Below, piece by piece: positions 1 through 7,309 of a stretch of 64,000 bases of DNA (position 1 is the stretch's first letter; each line of letters opens with the position of its first letter). This DNA is from Steroidobacteraceae bacterium (GTDB lineage Bacteria; Pseudomonadota; Gammaproteobacteria; Steroidobacterales; Steroidobacteraceae): the NCBI GenBank assembly GCA_019187495.1, contig JABAQN010000022.1, positions 62,001-126,000 on the forward strand. Direction: 5' to 3'. Made by a program: the position numbers and the translations under genes. Below the pieces are notes generated by a model. It was not told the DNA's origin. It did no database searches and saw only the letters and a program-made list of their open reading frames with translations.

Positions 1-111
1 ACATACGCAAAATCATAGGGGGCGCCGCGCGGCGGGCGCGTGACCTGGCTCCCGATTTCACATTAATGGGCGGCGTCGCAGGGCCGCGTGGCGCGCCGTC
101 TGGTCGGACCG

Positions 112-681
112 TCAGTCGGCCCTGGGCGTGGTCTGGTTCGCCGCTTTCGCGGCCGGGCCGGACGCGTTGGCGGCCGCGTCGGGCGCCAGCGCGGCCGGCG
201 TGACCCCCTCCCCCACGATGACCGGAATTGCGAACGTGCGGGTCACCGACGACTTGTCGGTATCGACCAGCGCGACGGCCGACAGCGAAAATATGCCGTC
301 CCGCGCCGGCACGACCGTGAGCCGGTGAATGACCGGCACGCCCGCCTCGGCGCCCGCCGGCACCACCATTTCCTGCCCGTGGGTGATCTCGATACCGTCG
401 GTGTTCTGGACGATCACGCGGATGGTCGCCGCCGCATCGAGCGGGATCACGGCCAGGTCGATCTCGAGCGGACGCCCCGGTTCGGGGCGCGACAGCAACG
501 CGAATTTCAGGTCGACGGCGGCCGCCGACTTGCTGCCCGTGACGGCCGACACCATGTCGGATGACAGGGGCGACTGCGGCTGGGCCTTCGTCGCGGGCGC
601 CCTGGCGGGCGCTACGGGCGCGCGATCACACGCGCCCAGCATGCCGAGCGCGAGCAGCCATCCAGCGACCCTGTAGGACAT
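112..681 (-). CDS. Putative lipoprotein, unknown function
   Basis: The product has 189 residues. A short basic start is followed by a hydrophobic stretch and a lipobox ending LGAC with Cys18, so it is probably a lipid-anchored envelope protein; Asp follows the cysteine, which in enterobacteria tends to hold lipoproteins in the inner membrane. The mature part is Ala/Pro-rich at both ends, with a central region (about residues 60-150) of alternating hydrophobic residues that looks like a beta-sandwich. The ATG at 681 was chosen because it sits directly before the signal peptide; the frame stays open further upstream without signal character. It lies 52 bp downstream of srkA on the same strand and is probably co-transcribed. 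I do not recognise a family. Confidence 0.7.
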   Translation of the reverse strand: MSYRVAGWLLALGMLGACDRAPVAPARAPATKAQPQSPLSSDMVSAVTGSKSAAAVDLKFALLSRPEPGRPLEIDLAVIPLDAAATIRVIVQNTDGIEITHGQEMVVPAGAEAGVPVIHRLTVVPARDGIFSLSAVALVDTDKSSVTRTFAIPVIVGEGVTPAALAPDAAANASGPAAKAANQTTPRAD

Positions 682-733
682 CCGACACCCGCCCCCTCGA
701 AGCTGCGCGCACGTTATCACACGGCCCCGGCGT

Positions 734-1720
734 TCACATCGCAAGGAGCGGCGGCTCGTCGATCGCCGCTCGCTGCTCGAGCAGATCGAGGATGTGCCGC
801 TCCCAGAAACGCCGTTCACCGAACCACGGGAATGCCCGGGGAAACGCCGGATCGTCCCAGCGCTGCGCGAGCCAGGCCGTGTGATGGATCATGCGCAGGG
901 CGCGCAGCGGCTCGACGAGACGCAGTTCGCGGTAATCGAAATCGGCGAACTGTGCGTAACCTTCGGCCAGCGCTTCCCACGCACGGCGCGAGTCGGCGCC
1001 GCCCGGCAGCAGCATCCACAAATCCTGGATCGCGGGACCCGTCATGCAGTCGTCGAGATCGACGAATACCGGCCCCTGTTCGCCCCACAGCAGGTTCCCG
1101 AGGTGGCAGTCCCCGTGCAGCCGGATGGTCGCAACAGCCCCGACCGACTCCCACTCGCGGACCACCGCGGCAAGAATGTCCCGCGTGACTTCCGCGTAGC
1201 GATCCTCCAGCTCCTGCGGCACGAAGCCGCTCGCCTCCACCTGCCGGCGGGCGGCGAACCCGAGCCTTTCGGGGGTCAGCGACGGGCGCGCACGGAAGCG
1301 GCGCGCGGCGGCCGCCGCATGCAACCGGCCGAGCGTGCGGCCGAGCAGCGTGAAATCGGCGTCGGTGTCGAGTTCGGCGCCGCGCCCGCCGAGCCACGGA
1401 AAGAGCGCGAAGCGAAACTCCCCATGGCGCAGCAGCGTCTCGCCGTCGAAGGCGAGCGGCGCGGCGACCGCGAGGTCACGCCCGGCCAGTTCGTGCGCGA
1501 ATTCATGTTCCTCGACGATCTGCTCGTCGGACCAGCGCCGCGCCCGGTAGAATTTTGCGACGAGCGGCGCGCCCTGCGTGGCGCCCACCCGGTAGACGCG
1601 GTTCTCGTAACTGTTGAGGGCGAACAGCCGCCCGTCGACTTCGATGCCGCGCTCGCTCACCGCGTCGAGCACGAGGTCCGGGGTCAGGTTCGCAAACGGA
1701 GTCGAGGGTACATGGGACAT
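734..1720 (-). CDS. srkA: Stress response kinase SrkA (YihE/RdoA family)
   Basis: The product has 328 residues, the usual length for SrkA, an aminoglycoside-phosphotransferase-like Ser/Thr protein kinase linked to envelope stress and survival in enterobacteria. Visible family marks are LNSYENRVYRVG near residues 37-48, the Lys in VAKFYRARRW, the catalytic loop RLHGDCHLGNLLW, the metal-binding segment FVDLDDCMTGPAIQDLWMLL and the C-terminal FPWFGERRFW. The start matches the N-terminal spacing of E. coli SrkA. Its start codon overlaps that of the divergent galE: the two ATGs span 1712-1720. The downstream lipoprotein is its only apparent operon partner. Confidence 0.93.
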   Translation of the reverse strand: MSHVPSTPFANLTPDLVLDAVSERGIEVDGRLFALNSYENRVYRVGATQGAPLVAKFYRARRWSDEQIVEEHEFAHELAGRDLAVAAPLAFDGETLLRHGEFRFALFPWLGGRGAELDTDADFTLLGRTLGRLHAAAAARRFRARPSLTPERLGFAARRQVEASGFVPQELEDRYAEVTRDILAAVVREWESVGAVATIRLHGDCHLGNLLWGEQGPVFVDLDDCMTGPAIQDLWMLLPGGADSRRAWEALAEGYAQFADFDYRELRLVEPLRALRMIHHTAWLAQRWDDPAFPRAFPWFGERRFWERHILDLLEQRAAIDEPPLLAM

Positions 1721-2707
1721 CGAGGGATTCTAGTCACGGGCGGCGCCGGTTACATCGGCAGTCACACGGCGCTGCTGCTGCGCGAGCGCGGCGAGCGGGT
1801 CGTCGTGCTCGACAACCTCGTGACCGGCTTTCGCGAGGCCGTGCCCGAGGCGCCGCTCGTCGTCGGCGACGTGGGCGATGCGGCGCTCGTCGCGCGCGTG
1901 CTCGCCGAACACGATGTCGACACGGTGATGCATTTCGCGGCCCACACGGTCGTGCCCGAGTCGGTCGCCGATCCGCTCAAGTACTACCGCAACAACACCT
2001 GCGCGACGCGCTCGCTGCTCGAGAGCTGCGCTCGCGCCGGCATCGGCCGGTTCGTCTTCTCCTCGACCGCCGCCGTGTACGGCATTCCGGGCGGCCCGTT
2101 CGCCGACGAGACAACCCCGACGATGCCGATCAATCCCTACGGCACCTCGAAACTGATGTCCGAGTGGATGCTGCGCGACTTCGCGGCGGCCTCGGGCCTG
2201 CGCCACGTCGCGCTGCGCTACTTCAACGTGGCGGGCTCAGATCCGAAGGGGCGCATCGGCCAGTCGACCCGCGGCGCGACGCTGCTCGTCAAGGTTGCCT
2301 GCGAGGCGGCCGTCGGCAAGCGTCCGCACGTGTCGATCTTCGGCACTGATTACGCCACGCCCGACGGCACCGGCGTGCGCGATTACATCCATGTCGAGGA
2401 CCTCGCGCGCGCGCACCTGGACGCCCTCGATTACCTGCGCGCCGGCGGCGCCTCCGAAACGCTCAACTGCGGCTACGGCCATGGCTACAGCGTGCGCGAA
2501 GTGCTGGCGAGTGTCGCGCGGGTGTCCGGACACCCGCTCACCGTGCGCGAGGAACCGCGCCGTGCCGGCGACCCGCCGCAGCTGGTCGCGCGCGCCGACC
2601 GTATCCGCACCCTCCTCGGCTGGCGCCCCGCGCTCGACGATCTCGACACGATCGTGCGCACGACACTCGCCTGGGAGCGTCGCCTGATCGAGACACCCTG
2701 GGGCTGA
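1712..2707 (+). CDS. galE: UDP-glucose 4-epimerase
   Basis: The product has 331 residues and interconverts UDP-glucose and UDP-galactose in the cytoplasm, feeding galactose into surface glycans. It is an extended SDR: the nucleotide-binding motif TGGAGYIG is at residues 9-16, the Ser/Thr of the triad sits in FSSTAAVYG, and YGTSK supplies Tyr143 and Lys147. The usual GalE segments LRYFNVAGSDP and DGTGVRDYIHVEDLA are present. The only convincing ATG is at 1712, giving a 9-bp overlap with the divergent srkA start. It ends 43 bp before the glrK operon. Strict GalE is more likely than GalNAc or uronate epimerase, but specificity cannot be read from sequence alone. Confidence 0.92.
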   Translation: MGHRGILVTGGAGYIGSHTALLLRERGERVVVLDNLVTGFREAVPEAPLVVGDVGDAALVARVLAEHDVDTVMHFAAHTVVPESVADPLKYYRNNTCATRSLLESCARAGIGRFVFSSTAAVYGIPGGPFADETTPTMPINPYGTSKLMSEWMLRDFAAASGLRHVALRYFNVAGSDPKGRIGQSTRGATLLVKVACEAAVGKRPHVSIFGTDYATPDGTGVRDYIHVEDLARAHLDALDYLRAGGASETLNCGYGHGYSVREVLASVARVSGHPLTVREEPRRAGDPPQLVARADRIRTLLGWRPALDDLDTIVRTTLAWERRLIETPWG

Positions 2708-2750
2708 CGCCGTCGCGGCGCGCCGGCGGCGCTCAAGATAGAATGACCGG

Positions 2751-4217
2751 ATGCGTTGGGCCCGCCCCAAATCCCTGTCCGGCCTCATGCTGCTCGGCCT
2801 CGCGGTCATCGCGGTGCCACTCCTGATCGCCGTGCTGAATGCGGCCATTCAGATGCGCCAGATCGCCGCCACCAGCGAGAAGCTGGTCGTCGAAAGCGTA
2901 CGGGCGACGCGCGCCACGCAGGAGCTGTTCGCCGAGATCGCGGCGATCGAACGCGGCACGCGTGTCTACCAGGTGCTGCGCGACCCGAAGCTCACCGATT
3001 CGATCACCCGCAGCGAATCGCGCCTCACGACGACCCGCGGCGAGCTCGACCGGCACCTGCGCGGCCCGGACGCCACCAAGGCGCTCGCCGACCTCGCCGC
3101 CGCCCAGCACGAGTTGCGCGCGGGCCTCGCGCAACCGGCCCCGACCGATGCGACCTTCGCCTCGCTCCTCGGCCTCCTCGACCTGATGCAGGACGCCGCC
3201 GCGCGCATCGCCGCGACCGGCAACGCGCAGATCGACGCGGAACTCGCGCAACTGCGCGAACAGACGCGCCGCGCCCAGCGGCGGCTGCTGGTGCAAAGCT
3301 CGCTGCTCGTGCCGCTGTCGCTGATCGCGATACTCGCCCTCACGCTCTCGATCGGCCGGCCGCTGCGGCAGATCGACCGGGCGATCAGCGAGCTCGGGCG
3401 CGGCACCTTCACGCACCCGATCGCGGTGGCGGGCCCCCGCGACCTCGAGCGCCTCGGCCACCAGCTCGAGTGGCTGCGGATGCGGCTCCTCGATCTCGCG
3501 CAGGAGCGCAACCGGTTCCTGCGGCACATGTCCCATGAGCTGAAGACGCCGCTCGCGAATATCCGCGAGGGCACGGAGCTGCTGATGGACGGCGCGGTCG
3601 GCGAGCTCGACAGCGGCCAGCGCGAGGTCACCGCGATCCTGCGCGACAACGGCATCAAGCTGCAGCGGCTCATCGAGAACCTGCTGTCCTTCAGCGCCTG
3701 GCAGAGCCAGAGCGCGACGCTCGACGTCAGCGAATTCCGCCTGCGCCCGCTCGTGAAGCAGGTGCTCGAGAACCAGCAGTTGACGCTGCTGTCGCAGCGC
3801 GTGCGGCTCGATGTGCGCATCGACGACCTCGCGCTCACCGCCGATCGCGGCAAGCTGCGCCTGATCCTCGAGAACCTGTTGTCGAATGCGATCAAATACT
3901 CGCCCAAGGGCGGCGCCATCCACCTGCATGCGCGCGCCCACGACGCGAACTGGCAACTCGACATCGCCGACAGCGGCGTCGGCATCCCCGCCGAGGAGCG
4001 CGCACGGATCTTCGATGCGTTCTACACCGGCCAGCGGGTTCCCGGGGGTCATGTGAAGGGCACGGGCATCGGGCTCTCGGTCGTGCTCGAGTTCGTCAAT
4101 GCCCACGGCGGCACGATCGAGATCGTCGATGGCGAGTACCCGGGCGCGCACTTCTGCGTGCGCCTGCCACAGCGCGCGGCCGCGGTCGCCGTGACGGAGC
4201 AGGCGCATGCGGCGTAA
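2751..4217 (+). CDS. glrK: Sensor histidine kinase GlrK/QseE type
   Basis: The product has 488 residues and is an inner-membrane sensor kinase. TM1 is near residues 10-32, a helical periplasmic sensor follows, TM2 is near 182-202, then a HAMP segment, the dimerisation box RHMSHELKTPL with phospho-acceptor His262, the N box LSNAIKYSPKGG, the G1 box DSGVGIP and the G2 box GTGIGLSVV. In enterobacteria GlrK phosphorylates GlrR to control glmY in response to envelope signals. The assignment rests on the three-gene order with a QseG-like lipoprotein and GlrR. Its 3' end overlaps the next gene by 11 bp, implying translational coupling. Confidence 0.88.
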   Translation: MRWARPKSLSGLMLLGLAVIAVPLLIAVLNAAIQMRQIAATSEKLVVESVRATRATQELFAEIAAIERGTRVYQVLRDPKLTDSITRSESRLTTTRGELDRHLRGPDATKALADLAAAQHELRAGLAQPAPTDATFASLLGLLDLMQDAAARIAATGNAQIDAELAQLREQTRRAQRRLLVQSSLLVPLSLIAILALTLSIGRPLRQIDRAISELGRGTFTHPIAVAGPRDLERLGHQLEWLRMRLLDLAQERNRFLRHMSHELKTPLANIREGTELLMDGAVGELDSGQREVTAILRDNGIKLQRLIENLLSFSAWQSQSATLDVSEFRLRPLVKQVLENQQLTLLSQRVRLDVRIDDLALTADRGKLRLILENLLSNAIKYSPKGGAIHLHARAHDANWQLDIADSGVGIPAEERARIFDAFYTGQRVPGGHVKGTGIGLSVVLEFVNAHGGTIEIVDGEYPGAHFCVRLPQRAAAVAVTEQAHAA

Positions 4218-4842
4218 CCGGCGCGGCTCGATTGCAGTGACGGGCATCGCGGCGCTCGCGCTCGCCGGCTGCGACACGCTCGGCGGACTCGGCGGCCGAA
4301 GCGAACCGCCCGCGCCGGTCGTCGACCGCGCGCAGACCCAGGCGCTGCTGGTATCGGGCCATCTCGAGGTGCTGCAGCGGCTGCTGTCGAGCCGGCCCGC
4401 GGAACAGGCCGAAATCGTCGCGACCGCGCGGCGCGAGTTCGACGAGGCCGCAACGCCGAGCCGCCAGCTTCGCTATGCGCTGATCCTCGCGACGCCGGGC
4501 CATGCCTCGACCGACATCGCCGAGGCCGAGCGGCTGCTGCGCGAACTCACCGCGACGCCGGAATCGCTCGTACCGGCCGAGCGCGCGCTCGCGCGGCTCG
4601 AACTCTCGCAACTCGAGCGCCAGTCGCTGCTCGCCGCCGAAAACCGCCGGCTGCAGGCCGCGGTCGACCGCGCCGAGCGAGACCGAAACGCCACCGCGAG
4701 CCGGCGCCTGCAGGCCGAACTCGAAGAGAACGCGCGCCTCCGCAAAGCCCTCGACGAGGCGCAGAAGAAGCTCGATGCGATCGCCAACATCGAGCGCACG
4801 ATCACCGAACGCAAGCCCCAGTCCGAAGGACGTACTCCATGA
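4207..4842 (+). CDS. qseG: QseG/YfhG-like lipoprotein
   Basis: The product has 211 residues with a basic start (MRRNRR) and a lipobox LALAGC with Cys22; Asp follows the cysteine. Residues about 130-200 form a charged heptad-like coiled coil rich in Glu, Arg and Leu (ERQSLLAAENRRLQ and following). Position between glrK and glrR, lipidation and the coiled coil match QseG, which in E. coli binds the sensor domain of the kinase. It overlaps glrK by 11 bp and glrR by 4 bp. Sequence conservation in this family is low, so the name depends mainly on context. Confidence 0.75.
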   Translation: MRRNRRGSIAVTGIAALALAGCDTLGGLGGRSEPPAPVVDRAQTQALLVSGHLEVLQRLLSSRPAEQAEIVATARREFDEAATPSRQLRYALILATPGHASTDIAEAERLLRELTATPESLVPAERALARLELSQLERQSLLAAENRRLQAAVDRAERDRNATASRRLQAELEENARLRKALDEAQKKLDAIANIERTITERKPQSEGRTP

Positions 4843-6158
4843 ACCAGGCCGCCCGCACCGACGCATCCGGCAAGCGCAAAGCGAAAATCCTCGTCGTCGA
4901 CGACGATCCGGGCCTGCTGCGCCTGCTCACGATCCGGCTCCGTGCCGAGAACTACGAAGTCGAGGCCGTCGAAAACGGCGTCGCCGCCGTGGCGGCGGCG
5001 AGCCGCTTCCGGCCCGACCTCGTGATCACCGACCTGCGCATGGACCAGATGGACGGCATCGGCCTCCTGAAGGAATTGCAGAGCCGCTGGCCCGGGCTCA
5101 AGGTGATCCTGCTGACGGCGCACGGCACCATCCCCGATGCCGTGCAGGCGACGCAGATGGGCGCCTTCGGCTTTCTCACGAAACCGGTCGACAAGCAGGA
5201 ACTGCTCGATCACGTGCAGAAGGCGCTGCGCATCTCCGGCTTCACCGGCTCGGACGAAGACTGGCGGGCCGGGATCGTCACGCGCAGCCCGCTGATGGAA
5301 GAGAAGCTCGCCCAGGCGCACATGGTGGCGGGCACCGACGCGCGCGTGCTGATCACAGGCGAAAGCGGCACCGGCAAAGAGCTGCTCGCGCGCGCGGTCC
5401 ATGCGGCGAGCCCGCGGCGCAACAAGGCCTTCATCGCCGTCAGCTGCAGCGGCAGCGACGAGGCGGCGCTCGATACGGCGCTTTTCGGCGCGGGTGGCGC
5501 GATGGCCGCCGCCGAGGGCGGCACGCTGCTGCTCGACGAAATCGCCGACCTGCCGCTGACGCTGCAGGCAAAACTGCTGCGCTTCCTGCCCGACAGCCCC
5601 ACGCAGGACGCGGCCGGCGATGCGGCCAACGTGCGCGTGATCGCGAGCACGGCGAAGGATCCGCAGGCGCTCGTCGCCGCCGGGAGCTTCCGCGAGGATC
5701 TCTACTATCGCCTCAACGTCGTGCACATCGAGGTGCCGCCGCTCGCGCGGCGTCGCGAGGACATCCCGCTGCTCGTCGCGCACTTCCTCGCCCGCCTCTC
5801 GGCCGAGACCGGCCAGCGGCGGATCTACGCGCCCGAGGCGGTCGAACTCCTCGCCACGGCCGAGTGGCCCGGCAACGTGCGCCAGCTCGCGAACGTCGTG
5901 CGGCAGAACGTCGCGCTGTCGCAGACCCCGATCATGCCGGTCGAACTCGTGCAGCAGTCGCTCGGCGGCTCACCGGGACGCATGGTGTCGTTCGACGAGG
6001 CGCGCGATGAATTCACGCGCAGTTATCTCTCGCAGATCCTGCAGATCACCGGCGGCAACGTCTCGCAGGCCGCCCGGCTCGCGAAGCGCAACCGCACCGA
6101 TTTCTACAAGCTGCTCGGGCGGCATCAGTTGACGCCGGAGGATTTCAAGCAGCGCTGA
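4839..6158 (+). CDS. glrR: Response regulator GlrR, GAFTGA loop missing
   Basis: The product has 439 residues: a receiver domain (1-125; acidic cluster DDD21-23, phospho-acceptor Asp65 in VITDLRM, Lys in FLTKPVD), an AAA+ domain (Walker A GESGTGKE near 174-181, Walker B GGTLLLDEIADLP) and a Fis-type helix-turn-helix (ITGGNVSQAARLAKRNRTDF). The C-terminus closely follows GlrR. The oddity is in the AAA+ domain: between LDTALFG and AAAEGGTLLLDE, where sigma54 activators carry the GAFTGA loop, there is only AGGAMA, a loss of roughly 15 residues. This regulator may therefore not open sigma54 promoters by the standard mechanism. It is the last gene of the operon and overlaps qseG by 4 bp (ATGA). 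Confidence 0.88.
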   Translation: MNQAARTDASGKRKAKILVVDDDPGLLRLLTIRLRAENYEVEAVENGVAAVAAASRFRPDLVITDLRMDQMDGIGLLKELQSRWPGLKVILLTAHGTIPDAVQATQMGAFGFLTKPVDKQELLDHVQKALRISGFTGSDEDWRAGIVTRSPLMEEKLAQAHMVAGTDARVLITGESGTGKELLARAVHAASPRRNKAFIAVSCSGSDEAALDTALFGAGGAMAAAEGGTLLLDEIADLPLTLQAKLLRFLPDSPTQDAAGDAANVRVIASTAKDPQALVAAGSFREDLYYRLNVVHIEVPPLARRREDIPLLVAHFLARLSAETGQRRIYAPEAVELLATAEWPGNVRQLANVVRQNVALSQTPIMPVELVQQSLGGSPGRMVSFDEARDEFTRSYLSQILQITGGNVSQAARLAKRNRTDFYKLLGRHQLTPEDFKQR

Positions 6159-6182
6159 TCACTCCACCTGCCTGCAGGAAGC

Positions 6183-6223
6183 GGCGGGAGTGGTTCAGAT
6201 GCAGATTCTGAACCGCTTCCGCC
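6183..6223. terminator. Hairpin between convergent glrR and vapC
   Basis: Positions 6183-6199 pair with 6207-6223: 17 base pairs including two G-U pairs, with a 7-base loop (TGCAGAT). It sits 25 bp after the glrR stop and includes the stop codon of the convergent toxin gene, so it could end transcription from both sides. No T-run follows on either strand, so termination is inferred from structure and position. Confidence 0.55.
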
Positions 6224-6608
6224 CGGCGAGACGGTAGATCGAGAAATCGCGTTGATCTGTCGTCAATACGAGATTTGTCCCGATATCCTCCGCCAGCACC
6301 ACGAGGGAAGCGTCGGCGAAATCCATCGGGCAATCCGCATAACGTTTCATGAGATCCCGCGCACGCCGCACCGAATCCGCGGTCGCGGGAACAAGCAATG
6401 CACCTCCCGAGAGCACGAAATCGAGACAGGCCACAGCGCCACCCGAGACTCGCCCCAGAAGATGGGTCGACTCTGTCAGGACCGCTTCGGTCGTGACGAC
6501 CTGGCCCGTCCAGGTCTCGAAGAAATCCGTGAATTCCCGGTGCCGGCGCTGACCGCGATCGAGCAATGAAACGAGCGCGCCAGTATCGAGAAGCAGCTCA
6601 TTCGCCAC
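6195..6608 (-). CDS. VapC-like PIN-domain toxin
   Basis: The product has 137 residues, a normal size for VapC ribonucleases. PIN features are visible in order: LLDTGALVSLLD with Asp8, the second acidic position in TTEAVLTESTHLL, DFADASLVVLAE, and a terminal LVLTTDQRDFSIYR. Members cleave tRNA or other RNA with Mg2+ and are held inactive by the partner antitoxin. GTG at 6608 was chosen because the frame upstream has no PIN sequence and this start overlaps the antitoxin stop by 11 bp, typical of such pairs. The last codons lie inside the terminator-like hairpin. Confidence 0.82.
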   Translation of the reverse strand: MANELLLDTGALVSLLDRGQRRHREFTDFFETWTGQVVTTEAVLTESTHLLGRVSGGAVACLDFVLSGGALLVPATADSVRRARDLMKRYADCPMDFADASLVVLAEDIGTNLVLTTDQRDFSIYRLAGRKRFRICI

Positions 6609-6855
6609 GCGCCAAGGACTCGATGATGTACTTGCGATGCTGCTCCGCGAGATCGGGAAGACCCGAGTCCAGGGAGCCGATGAGTCCCCGGACGCGCTCG
6701 GCAGGCCTCGGACTGGATGCGGAAGATGATGCGCCCAGGTACTCGCGCAGCGCGGCACGCACGATGTCGGATGCCTTGCGACCCGACAACCGGCTGGCTC
6801 GCTCCAGGGCCCCCGAAAGGTCGGATGGCAGGCGAACGGTAAGTTGCGCGTCCAT
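6598..6855 (-). CDS. Ribbon-helix-helix (VapB/CopG-like) antitoxin
   Basis: The product has 85 residues. The N-terminal segment MDAQLTVRLPSDL plus the helices around RASRLSGRKASDIVRAAL form a ribbon-helix-helix DNA-binding fold. The C-terminal half (about residues 50-85) is charged and would wrap the toxin. It precedes the PIN gene with an 11-bp overlap. The start is the last of three in-frame ATGs; it falls just inside a perfect inverted repeat that also holds a good promoter, supporting autoregulation by the toxin-antitoxin complex. Confidence 0.8.
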   Translation of the reverse strand: MDAQLTVRLPSDLSGALERASRLSGRKASDIVRAALREYLGASSSASSPRPAERVRGLIGSLDSGLPDLAEQHRKYIIESLARGE

Positions 6856-6857
6856 GC

Positions 6858-6891
6858 AGTGCATTGTAATGCAATGCACTACACACGACAA
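6858..6891 (-). promoter_or_regulatory. Promoter and operator of the toxin-antitoxin pair
   Basis: Reading on the minus strand, TTGTCG (6891-6886) and TACAAT (6868-6863) are separated by 17 bp, a good sigma70 pair. The -10 lies inside a perfect 9-bp inverted repeat, AGTGCATTG and CAATGCACT (6858-6866 and 6872-6880), with a 5-base spacer. The predicted transcription start is next to the ATG at 6855, so the message may be leaderless. Operator overlapping promoter is the usual layout for ribbon-helix-helix autorepression. Confidence 0.6.
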
Positions 6892-6927
6892 GCCGGCCTG
6901 GATTCACGGGGATACGGGTATCGGCAC

Positions 6928-7041
6928 CGCCGCGAAGACATCCCGCTGCTGGTCGCGCACATCCTCGCGCGCCTCTCGGCCGAGAGCGGCACCCGCAACA
7001 TCTACGCGCCGGAGGCCGTCGAACTGCTCGCGACCGCCGAG
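6928..7041 (+). pseudogene. 114-bp fragment of a glrR homologue
   Basis: This stretch encodes REDIPLLVAHILARLSAE and continues to APEAVELLATAE, matching the glrR interval 5751-5864 without gaps. By my count 96 of 114 bases agree, and most differences are at third codon positions, so it came from a separately evolved coding copy rather than a recent duplication of the neighbour. Homology stops sharply after the GAG codon at 7041, 4 bp before the DUF4926 stop. No start, stop or remaining domains are present. It looks like a recombination scar. Confidence 0.75.
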
Positions 7042-7045
7042 CACT

Positions 7046-7306
7046 TTATCGATCCGCGTCTGCTCGAGCGGCCTGCCAGGCCGCGTCCAGCTGTCGAACG
7101 GCGAGCAAATCGTTGCGCCCAACCGGCCGCAGCTGATCTGAACCAAGTGTGACTACCGCGCGCGTCAGACCGGCAGCTGTGACAAATTCCACTTCCACAG
7201 CTTCCGCAGAGTAGACCTGCACGACCGCGCCAACATCGCCCTTCTTCAGGCCATGTCGAGGCAGATCTTCAGTCACCACAACGGTATCGAGCTCTTTAAA
7301 CTTCAC
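7046..7306 (-). CDS. DUF4926-domain protein
   Basis: The product has 86 residues. The N-terminal 60 (MKFKELDTVVVTEDLP, then HGLKKGDVGAVVQVY and VEVEFVTAAGLTRAVVTL) match the small SH3-like DUF4926 family, whose function is unknown and which often sits in small modules beside unrelated enzymes. The start is GTG at 7306, 3 bp after the nadE-like stop, with GAGG about 8 bases upstream as a ribosome site, so it is the last gene of the long minus-strand operon. Its 3' end abuts the glrR fragment, which may mark an insertion boundary. Confidence 0.72.
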   Translation of the reverse strand: MKFKELDTVVVTEDLPRHGLKKGDVGAVVQVYSAEAVEVEFVTAAGLTRAVVTLGSDQLRPVGRNDLLAVRQLDAAWQAARADADR

Positions 7307-7309
7307 TGC

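Noticed and set aside
1-111. Left edge of the window
   Set aside because: No start, stop or motif that belongs to a recognisable gene; probably the spacer downstream of the lipoprotein gene.
2733-4277. Long minus-strand open frame opposite glrK
   Set aside because: Low-complexity Arg/Glu/Ala translation without any family; it mirrors the GC-rich codon pattern of glrK, which has all kinase motifs.
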